Below are positions 55,546-64,000 of a stretch of 64,000 bases of DNA, piece after piece. The notes under the pieces are model-generated. The model was not told where the DNA came from, did not search any database, and saw only the letters and a program-made list of their open reading frames with translations. The stretch's first letter is position 1. Every line of letters starts with the position of its first letter. The stretch is from Torymus aiolomorphi (taxonomy: Eukaryota; Arthropoda; Insecta; Hymenoptera; Torymidae): the NCBI GenBank assembly GCA_036365515.1, contig CM070875.1, positions 3,941,001 to 4,005,000 on the forward strand, given 5' to 3'. The position numbers were made by a program, and so were the translations under genes.

Positions 55546-58500
55546 TCAGGCGGGGTTCAGCGTGAAAGATATGGTGAGGCTGCCGCTGACCCTCGTCTTG
55601 ACCGGCAGGAACACGAGGGCCGGGGCGAATCTCTTGGACGCTGTGCCATTGCTGGCCTCGCTGTCGTCGCAGTTGCCGTTGTTCTGCGACGCTGGATTCT
55701 CCAGTTCTTCGATGATGAACGGCTGCATGATGGTCTTATCGGGCGACAGGCTGTTGCTGTTGTCCTGGGGCATGGCGTAGCTCGCCGGGAACCTGTGCTT
55801 GTTCGCCATGTCCTTGAGCGTCTTGCTGAGCTCCGCCAGGGCTGTCTCGGCCGGGTCGCCAAGGCTCTTGTGGTCCTTTTTTATGTGCTTCTTGATGCGG
55901 TTCAGGTTGGCCGTGGCAAAGCCGCATTGGGAACACTTGTAGGCGCCCTGAGGCATCACCTGAACTGCGTTCTCCTCCTGGCTTTTCATTTTGTTCGTGT
56001 CGATCTCGTTCATTATCTGGGGACTTGGCTGGCGCAGCTCCTCCTTAGAGTCTGAGTAATCGGCTCGCTCTTGGTGTTGGAATGGCTGCTCGTTACTCAA
56101 GGCAAACTCGTTGAGCAAGGGAAGGGGGAATTGTGAGAGCAGTCCGGGAAACGGACTGGGATGCCGCGATGCTATGTGTTGACGCAGCATTTCGGGCTGG
56201 CTGAATGTCTGAGCGCAGATCGGACATTGAAGCAGACGCTCGTTTTCGATGACAGCGTTGTCCTGAGCGTGACTGTGCGATCTCTCGTGTAAGAAGAAGA
56301 GCGGCAAGATTGATGTAGAAAAGTTGCAGTTGGGCTGGGAGCAACGATACATTTGGGCTTGCTGGTCTTCCGATGAGCCACCGCCGAAGAAGTTGGAAAG
56401 AACCTGATTACCTAGAGCCGCTAGGTCCGCCCTGATTTGTTGGTTGGCTTCGAAACCGTTGGGTATCCTGAGACTTGTGCTTCCGGGCGTTTGTTGCTGT
56501 TGCGAGTTCTTGGAGACGCTGGGAACTCGAGCAGGAGTCTTTGGTAGCGATTGGTGGTACTGCTCGATTTCGCGCCACTTGTCTATTCCAGCTTTCCCGT
56601 GCTCACTTTGCAGATGGACCTTGAGCCACTTAGGACTACGGAATCGTCGATTGCAGATTGGACAGACTTCTGTAAAATGAGTGATGTAGCGTAGATTGAG
56701 ATCACCAAGTTGTTCAGGTTTCAGAGCTACATCGTCGGGGTTTGGTGGAGATTCAAAAGTGTCTTGCTTTGCAGACGACGCACCTTCTTCAACGATACCG
56801 TGAGTATTCTGTTTGTGTACTCGCAAGAAGTACTTGCTGCAAAGCTCCTTTTTGCAAATGTTGCAGATGACACCACCGATCTGCGCACCATTTTCGATTT
56901 CGATACCATGCATTTTCTGCATGTGCGTTTTCATGAAGTACTTATTGCATAGTTCCTTATTGCAGATCTCGCAGTAACTCGACGTGGGCGTGATGGAAGC
57001 AGTGGCTTTGCGTTCGGTTGACTGGGAGGCATTAGATTTCGGAGTCGTTGGAACGGATGGTGGAAGCTGTGGTGTCGAACTGGTTGGCGTCGGTGGCTGG
57101 TGGTCCTCCGCGATATGTTTTCTCAAGATTTCTTGGCTGGGGAATTCTCTTTCGCATATGGTGCAGAAGGCAGGAGCAGCGATGGCAGTGGGGGATGACT
57201 TTTCACGCGCCAGTTGTTGCGGCTGAGGTGATGTGAAATTTTCTGGTATTACTCCGTGCTCACTGACCATATGACTTCTCAAAGCACTTGGGGTGTCGTA
57301 ATCCTTGCCGCAAAGGGCACAGGAAGCTGCTTTATTGGACTCCATACCGTTTAATTGTAAAATCATAGTTTGCAACTTTTGAAGATCTTCAGAAATAGAG
57401 TCAGTTCGTTGATCCATAGGTCCATCATCAGGTTCAGGTTTCGGCGAGGATTGTTCTTCGGTATCGTGAATTTTTTCCATGTGTAAATGGAAAAGATCCT
57501 GCGTTTGGAATCGTATGCCGCAGGTTCTGCAGGCATACTCTTCGGTTCGGTCTCCTGACTCGGATCCGTTTCCGAGACTATCAGACATAATTAGATTCAA
57601 TGGACTCGTTTGCACCTGGTGCCAGTTAGCTGCAGAACCTGGAGCGTTCGGTGACTTATCATTATCAGAAATAAAGATACCATGTTTTTTGAGCTTGTGG
57701 GTACGGAGAAAATATTTGTTGCAGTATTCTTTGCAGCACAATTCGCAGAACGCTTCAGGATTCATAACGCCTAGTCGTCGTAAACGATCGCCATTAAGGG
57801 CTGTTTCCTTGAGCTGTTGTACCGTTGGCGGTGACATGGCCATGGATTTCGGAGTTGAAGAATAGGATATCTCGTCTTGATCTATATTGTATTCTTGTTT
57901 GAAGAGCGTTTCCATGCCCCCAGGACTTTGTCTTTCATCGTCAACGGAAGAAGAGGGAATGTTCATTTGGGTCGAGTCAACAGATGATTCACTATTTGGG
58001 TTAAGATGAATCTTCTGTCTATGCTTTCTTAGCGAATCTTCATTTTTGAACCGCTTTGGACACATATCGCAAGGTATTGTCGGCTGCTGCTGTTGCTGCT
58101 GCTGCTGTTGCATCCCATTGCTCTGCGATGGTTCCATCATTTTCATGCTTAAAGCTGCAGGCAAATTGCCGATGGAGCTAGAGGTTGTAAGAAACGGATT
58201 CGTCGGTGTGTTGTCGTTACCCTGTGACTGGCTCACCGGCGGATCAACGTAAATCCCGTGCTTGTTGGCCTTGTGCGTCTTCAGAAAATATTTGTTGCAG
58301 AATTCTTTATTACAGAGATCACAGTACGCGTCCGGATTAAAGATTTTGGGGAACTGGCCCATGGTCGCCCTCTGGATGTGCGCGCTGTCGGGCAGAGGGA
58401 AGCCGGGCATTGGCAGAAACGGCGCCAGGGGACCGGGAAAGCCTGCTGGCATCGGTGGAAAGTGATTATTATTTCTGGCAGCGGCCATTTTGGCCAGTGA

Positions 58501-59190
58501 CGATGCCTGCTGCTCGCTTGGCGTTTGCAGCTGTGGCGCCTGGCCCGCCTGCAGCCAGGACACGTTCGCCGCCTGCGCGAAGTTCCTGATGCTCAGCCCC
58601 GAGAGATTCATCGGTCCGATCGTTTGCTGCTGCTGCTCAGAACCGCTGAACTGCTGCTGATGCTGACTCGTTTCTTCCGGACTTATCCGCGGCGATGAGT
58701 TCTGCTGCTGCGCGGCTACTACGACGCTATTCGCAAAGTTGTGCTCACACTCGAGATGGAGCTCGAGCGTGACGCGGCTATCGAAAAATTGACTACAATA
58801 CTGGCAGCGAAACTCATTGTTCAGGTTTTCGTCTTTGTGCTGCTGACCCTGGATGGATTTCGCGTGTGGCGAGCACGTCGTCGTCGGCTTACCTTCCAGA
58901 TCGTACTCGTGCTGCTGCTGCTGCTGCTGCGGCTGTTGTTGCTGAAGCTGCAACTGCCTCTCATCCTCGGATTCGTCGCACTCGGTGACGCCGAGGCTCA
59001 GCGAGGTGGAGAATTTGACGGGGGTCGACTGTTTCCGGCGCTTCTTGGGTAGACCGCCGTCTAGGTCGCCGGGTAGTAGCCGCCTGCGGGACTCGCGCTC
59101 CTCGCAGCTCGAGCCCTCGCTATCGATCTCCGCCGCCCCCGTCGTCGTTGACGGCTCTGGCAGGCCCGTCGTCTCCTGGCTCGACGACAT
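55546..59190 (-). CDS. 13-finger C2H2 zinc-finger protein, intronless coding region
   Basis: Single open frame of 1214 residues, ATG at 59190 and TGA at 55548-55546. C2H2 fingers lie at about residues 129-150, 290-311, 374-395, 482-503, 554-575, 624-645, 676-697, 740-761, 776-797, 843-864, 950-974, 989-1010 and 1086-1107. A basic nuclear localisation signal (PKKRRK) is at 48-53. Gln-rich runs occur near 81-93 and 361-369. Fingers 2, 4, 8 and 9 share the unusual core CxxCxKExCxKYF(L/M)xxH...HGI; the others are ordinary. Fingers are separated by long low-complexity linkers, not the TGEKP linkers of tandem DNA-binding arrays. PMNLS (193-197) resembles a CtBP-binding motif. Likely a nuclear transcriptional regulator. 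I recognise the class but cannot name the orthologue. Confidence 0.93.
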   Translation of the reverse strand: MSSSQETTGLPEPSTTTGAAEIDSEGSSCEERESRRRLLPGDLDGGLPKKRRKQSTPVKFSTSLSLGVTECDESEDERQLQLQQQQPQQQQQQHEYDLEGKPTTTCSPHAKSIQGQQHKDENLNNEFRCQYCSQFFDSRVTLELHLECEHNFANSVVVAAQQQNSSPRISPEETSQHQQQFSGSEQQQQTIGPMNLSGLSIRNFAQAANVSWLQAGQAPQLQTPSEQQASSLAKMAAARNNNHFPPMPAGFPGPLAPFLPMPGFPLPDSAHIQRATMGQFPKIFNPDAYCDLCNKEFCNKYFLKTHKANKHGIYVDPPVSQSQGNDNTPTNPFLTTSSSIGNLPAALSMKMMEPSQSNGMQQQQQQQQQPTIPCDMCPKRFKNEDSLRKHRQKIHLNPNSESSVDSTQMNIPSSSVDDERQSPGGMETLFKQEYNIDQDEISYSSTPKSMAMSPPTVQQLKETALNGDRLRRLGVMNPEAFCELCCKEYCNKYFLRTHKLKKHGIFISDNDKSPNAPGSAANWHQVQTSPLNLIMSDSLGNGSESGDRTEEYACRTCGIRFQTQDLFHLHMEKIHDTEEQSSPKPEPDDGPMDQRTDSISEDLQKLQTMILQLNGMESNKAASCALCGKDYDTPSALRSHMVSEHGVIPENFTSPQPQQLAREKSSPTAIAAPAFCTICEREFPSQEILRKHIAEDHQPPTPTSSTPQLPPSVPTTPKSNASQSTERKATASITPTSSYCEICNKELCNKYFMKTHMQKMHGIEIENGAQIGGVICNICKKELCSKYFLRVHKQNTHGIVEEGASSAKQDTFESPPNPDDVALKPEQLGDLNLRYITHFTEVCPICNRRFRSPKWLKVHLQSEHGKAGIDKWREIEQYHQSLPKTPARVPSVSKNSQQQQTPGSTSLRIPNGFEANQQIRADLAALGNQVLSNFFGGGSSEDQQAQMYRCSQPNCNFSTSILPLFFLHERSHSHAQDNAVIENERLLQCPICAQTFSQPEMLRQHIASRHPSPFPGLLSQFPLPLLNEFALSNEQPFQHQERADYSDSKEELRQPSPQIMNEIDTNKMKSQEENAVQVMPQGAYKCSQCGFATANLNRIKKHIKKDHKSLGDPAETALAELSKTLKDMANKHRFPASYAMPQDNSNSLSPDKTIMQPFIIEELENPASQNNGNCDDSEASNGTASKRFAPALVFLPVKTRVSGSLTISFTLNPA

Positions 59191-59253
59191 TCTTTTTTTC
59201 GGTAGTGGCTCACGGCGCGGCTTCCGGCGCTTCCGCGTCTAGGCTTTCCTTCT
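59191..59253 (-). other. 5'UTR part of the zinc-finger coding exon
   Basis: A clear acceptor, CTTTATGTCACAG, ends at 59254 on the minus strand. That leaves 63 nt of leader before the ATG and implies at least one upstream non-coding exon. Confidence 0.6.
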
Positions 59254-59765
59254 CTGTGACATAAAGGCAGAAAAAAGACGTTCGGACGTTAGAGCGTATT
59301 TTCGTCTCATAATTCAGTTATAAATGAGAAACACAGAAAAACGAATATAACGTATAAATGGATAAAAAGTAAATTATTAAACTGAATTGGATTTTCTGCG
59401 ATTGCACTAACTTATATTTATTGTAAATGATGAATTTGAGTATGTCATTTGAACTACAACTATTAAAGATTGAGCAATATTACTCATATAATAATCGTTA
59501 AATTAAAAAAAGTGTCTTACAGATTAATATAGTAAATCCTTGAAGATATTTGTAAAATAAATAAGAAAGGAAAATAATAATTTGAACCCGAAAATATACT
59601 TAAATATTGACATTAATCCTATACATCTTTTATACCAATAAGACCCGAAAACTAATTTCAAACTGAAATATCGGCAATAACACAGTCTTAAATTAATTAA
59701 TAACATTAGCCGAATGGCCTCGTGGAAATAATTTTAGACCCTCCACTTTCCGAATCCAACTGGGA

Positions 59766-59846
<81 letters not shown>

Positions 59847-62490
59847 ATATATAAATTTGACTTAGAAAACTGATTATTTTTCCGGGGGGCTACTCGCTCT
59901 CTGTCTCTCCGCGCGCGCGTGGTATAATATTACTATTGCCTTTAATAAGTATAGTAAATCGAGTTTTCCGTTCGATCTATATAAATAAAGTGGATTAGAT
60001 GGCGAGCTAGCGGACAGGCGAGCCGCTTGCGTATATAGTTTAAGAAATTGGCAAAAGTTGGAAAAGAACCGAGGGCGTGGGCAGTAGGGGAGAGTGGGAG
60101 AATCTTCGCTTGGGGGAAATTTAATAATTTTTCGCCGCCGCTGCCGCCATAATCGTATCGCCGCGCCGCTCCGCAGGCTTCAATCCCTTCGGGCTGAGGC
60201 GAACGCGCCTATCGATTTTCTGACCATTTCGAATGATCGCCCGCGCGCGCAAGAGCGAACGAGCTAGAGAGAGAAGCACCGAATTCTCCTGGCGATAAGG
60301 GCTCTCCCCCCGTATTCGCTGAGAGGCGGCTTCACAAAAGGAATCCGATACCTTATTAATGAATCTCATTGCCCACGCGCATGACGGCGTTATAATTCCC
60401 GGCCACTGTACATATACACTCGCAGCGATTTTACTCAGCGAAAATCCGCACACGACTGGTCCAACTATCCGTCGGAAACTACACACGTCAGGGGCGAGAG
60501 AGAAAGAGAGAGAGAGAGAGAGGAAAGAAAAACGAAAGTTGTCGATCGGAACACCCTCGCGTCCGGCCATAGGGCCTGGCGTAGAGCGCGCCATGACTCA
60601 TACGCGCGCCCTCGCTTTTGGGGACGATTTCGAGAAAATTGAGAGCGCGCGGGCAAGCGGCTTTCCGCCAGCGGAGCTCATTAGGCGCGTAGGCGTGATC
60701 GAGAGCATTGGACGCGCGCGTGGATACGTATATAAACATTATGTGGGGGGTGCGCGATAGGGAGAGAGCGAGGGGGTTTTACATTTTAAATTCGGCCAAC
60801 GGAGGGTTCGTTGACCGGGAAATTCAGTATTGTTGGGAAATGAGTTTATGACAGATGAGAATTTAATTACGCACGGACGGTGGTGACTTGAGGTGCGTGA
60901 CTTCGGGTGTGTTTGTTTTTCGGTGCGGTGAATGTTGTAGATGGGAGCGCGGTGTGGATTTTGTACATTATGCTATAATTAGGTGGACGGTTCTAAAATG
61001 GGATGTTAATATTGCGTTGGGAATGTTATGATTAATGATATAATAATGATCGATAGAATTGTTTATGTGAAGCTAATGTAAAAAGCGTGATATGGGTACT
61101 GATATTTGGTTTGTCGTTGTTTAAATTTGTTTTCGTTTGCACGCGTTGAAAATTAAAAAGTGTGAAATTAAAAAATCTAGAGGAACTAATTGTCCTAAAA
61201 GGAATTTTTATATGATAGATCGTATCATAAGATTTTTAATTTAGAAAATATGTATAAATCTTAGATCGAATTATACAAATTATTACCATAACTATTATTT
61301 TAATAATACTGGGCAATGCAAATGACTTTACAATTAAATTTTCATCATTCACACGCCGAGGGGGCAGAAAGTTTTCCGAACTTGAAAATTATATATCGTC
61401 GTTTCAATATTATAACTCTATAAATAAACGTTATCAATAGTTTTGATAATCTATATTTAAAATTATAGTTACAAATTGCATTAAGTAATTTTTCGCCATT
61501 AAAATACGAATTACGTCGAAACGAACGTCATATAAAACAATATCGAACTCGAGAAGTATTATAAAGCATTATTATTAGAAAAATGGTTCGACAGTAGAGT
61601 AAACTACGGTTGGGCTTGCCAAGTCTAGCGCGTAAGTAGTATGAGTGAAGTACGATAAATTTTCTCCGACAGATGATTTGAAATTTTTTTCACTTATTAA
61701 TGTAACCAAACGAGACTATAATTTCTTATAACTTCAAATAACGTTAAGTTTTGTATGTTGTTTAATCAATTACTGATTCGAACTGAGTTAGCCAGTAACA
61801 TAACTATTGAACATTTTAAAAGAACCACGATGTTTACAGTTACATTATTGCTGATAAAATAAGCCAAGGTAGAAGTTTCTAAACCCATTTATTTTATGCA
61901 TAGATACAGCATTTTCAATATTTTGACATTGTTGTAACTTAGCTTAAATTCTTTAAATTTTGTGTAGTTATGGCCCAAAAAATTGCAAATATAAAAGTTA
62001 TTTGAGTATGCAATTTTCAAATATGAAAAACCACATAAAACTGCTTAATTTTAAGCAGTTACTGCACAAATTACGAAGAATTTAAAGCGTTATCCGATGA
62101 AAATCCATCAAATAGTTTCAAAGAAAAGTTACAACACAGTTAAAATAAATGCTATATCTCTGCATAAAATAAGTTTAACAACTTTTACCTTCGCTTCTTT
62201 TGTCAGAAAAAAATTGTGCTATTATTGCTTAAAAATACAGTCACTTGAATCTCCCCTTTTTGCCGGGAAAATTGGATATCAAAATCCAAAGGCATACGTG
62301 CCCCTTAAAGCCGTAAAATTCAATCACCACGTTGCCACGTAAAATATAAAAACATTGGCAATTGAACCAAGTAAAAAAACTGTACTACATCCTAAACCTC
62401 AACAACAAATTCACCAAACTCACAGCACCGATCGTGCGAACCGATCCCTCTATCTCAACACTTCACCACTTCACACTTATCTCAACTCAC
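59254..62490 (-). other. Probable 5'UTR intron of the zinc-finger gene
   Basis: Lies between the acceptor at 59254 and a minus-strand donor AAGG|GTGAGT after 62491. It contains the (TC)n tract at 59769-59843. The rest is AT-rich on the right half and CpG-rich around 60.1-60.7 kb, with no gene seen. Confidence 0.4.
59769..59843. repeat. (TC)n microsatellite
   Basis: About 37 uninterrupted TC units. Confidence 0.97.
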
Positions 62491-62521
62491 CCTTCTCCAA
62501 ACTCCTTCTTCTCTCGCTTCT

Positions 62522-62575
<54 letters not shown>

Positions 62576-63120
62576 CTCTCTTAAAAAAACAATCACAAAC
62601 TTCGTGTCTCGACAATCACCGCCATCATCACCTCCTCTTGGGCACCACAACCTCCTCCTCAATCGTCAAACGAACAAAAACAACAACTGCGCGCAAGTCA
62701 GCTACAACGAGGGCGCACATCCTCCTCGTGCGCGCGAAGCGGGAGGCGCTGCCGGCTCGTCGCAGCACCACCGGCGACTCTCCGCTATACTACTACTGCT
62801 ACGTCGAGGGCTTCCTCGCTTCTTCTTCTTCTTCGTCCTCTCGCCGCTCGCGCGCGCGCACACACTTTCTCCGCGCCTGCGCCCCTCTACTCGACTCTCC
62901 AAGGGAGAGAGAGAGAGAAAAGAGGACGACAACGACGAAAAGGGCGTTTTAGCGACGGCACGTGGCGCCGGCGGTGGGGAGAGACGCGCGGACAATGGTG
63001 TGTGTATATCCTTTGGAGGCCGCGCGCGCGCGCGCGTGTCTTCTTCAGGTGCACGCACAAAGGAGAGAGAAAGAGAGGCACGCGCCTCGTGTCCCTTACT
63101 TCCTTTCTTTTTTACTTTCG
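62491..63120 (-). promoter_or_regulatory. Candidate first exon and promoter of the zinc-finger gene
   Basis: A GC-rich block with a (CT)n tract (62526-62571) and a strong minus-strand donor GTGAGT after 62491. Its location about 3.3 kb upstream of the coding exon and its CpG density fit a first non-coding exon and promoter. The transcription start is not determinable here. Confidence 0.35.
62526..62571. repeat. (CT)n microsatellite
   Basis: About 22 CT units, continued by an imperfect CT run to about 62580. Confidence 0.95.
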
Positions 63121-64000
63121 TCGGTCGCGGTTATACGCGACATACACACACGCGCGCGTACGTCGTTACGTGCGCGCGGTTCGTGGCGATCTGCCATGCC
63201 GGGGATCCTGGCTCTCTACGGTAGAGCCCTGCTACTACTACCCCCACCCCGAGTGCTGCAGAGGTGCATAGAGAGGCTCTAGTCCTTATAGGTCTGCTGG
63301 TGGCTCTATATGTGCGTGTATGCGTTTTTGAGGGCAGCGTAGGCTTTTTTTGGGGGAAGAGGGGGGAAGCATTTCCAGACGGCTGACTTCCGAATTTCGG
63401 GAGAGAGAGAGAAAGTTGTATGGGGCGCAGCGGTTCGCGAATTACGGGGAGGAGACACTGGTCATTACCGCGGGGTGGATGAATGGAGAGAGACGGCGGG
63501 GGTACGCACGTACTAATTGGAGCGAGTTTTACGGTTGCAATTCCGGAATTTTAAAGAAAGAAAGTGTCTCGCGCGCGTAATGATGCCGTGTAATTTGAGT
63601 AGGTTATTGGCGGGAGGGGGAGTATACGCTCGAGAATTTAAATTGAGCGTTGGATATAATAACGTTGGAAATGTGTGTAGGGAGCGAGCGAAGTTTTTCG
63701 AAAAGAAGCTTTTATTTTTCTTTTGAGGTCGTATAGGGCATCGAGGAACTGAAAATAAAATTTACTTCTTATTTTATGCGTTTACGGTGAAAAAAATAAC
63801 AGCTTAAGTGAGAGGTTTACCGGAAACTTTGCGATCGCAATGCCATCGCGGAGTCGTTTGTTTATATGCGGCGATTACAGTTTAAAAACTAATAAAAAAG
63901 CAAAAATATACACAGAGGAAGTTTTATTTGTACAAACTTTCGCCGGCCATGTACAAAATAATTTGCATTCTATAAGCGGCGATATGGAAAGTTGCTCCCT
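63121..64000. other. Right-edge flank
   Basis: CpG-rich to about 63.6 kb, then AT-rich to the window end. No gene or repeat recognised. Confidence 0.4.

Noticed and set aside
62355..63224. 289-codon plus-strand open frame
   Set aside because: Dominated by Leu/Ser from a CT repeat and Arg/Ala from CpG-rich DNA. It lies over a likely promoter and has no domain or splice support.

Overview
The window looks like nuclear DNA of an insect, most likely a hymenopteran such as a parasitoid wasp. That is inference from spliced genes with GT-AG introns, AT-rich introns mixed with CpG-rich blocks, very long dinucleotide microsatellites and many short inverted-repeat transposons. There are no operons, ribosome binding sites or CRISPR arrays.

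I can support three protein-coding genes, all on the minus strand and arranged head to tail. (1) At 687-13298 lies an 11-exon gene for a 1174-residue single-pass receptor: signal peptide, three CUB domains, one LDL-receptor class A module, one membrane helix and a cytoplasmic tail of about 640 residues with PPxY motifs. It has the architecture of insect Culd. (2) At 15976-23362 lies a 7-coding-exon gene for a 589-residue SLC41/MgtE-type magnesium transporter with both internal MgtE repeats. It probably has non-coding 5' exons further upstream, near 24.0, 25.4, 33.8 and 34.6 kb. (3) At 55546-59190 lies an intronless coding region for a 1214-residue nuclear protein with 13 C2H2 zinc fingers and poly-Q tracts, preceded by a 5'UTR acceptor at 59253 and probably a first exon near 62.5-63.1 kb. 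For genes 1 and 2 every predicted junction has GT and AG and keeps the reading frame, and the totals (3525 and 1770 nt) divide by three.

The rest is non-coding as far as I can see. The introns and spacers of the left 40 kb are full of small DNA transposons. At least ten inverted-repeat structures can be delimited, including a piggyBac-like miniature element with TTAA on both sides (15041-15261), TA-flanked elements (7774-7955, 25455-26153, 38813-39743) and a two-member family built from an AATAAGTGAA motif (8927-9133 and 28216-29378). The stretch 34.8-55.5 kb holds no gene I recognise. It contains CpG-rich DNA and large microsatellites, including about 310 bp of (TA)n and 60 bp of (TG)n.

The three genes do not form an obvious functional unit. 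The most unusual items are a near-perfect 87-nt hairpin at 27007-27093, an inverted pair of signal-peptide-like small ORFs at 32058-32390, the CxxCxKExCxKYF finger subfamily repeated four times in the zinc-finger protein, and possible alternative N-terminal exons of the SLC41 gene.
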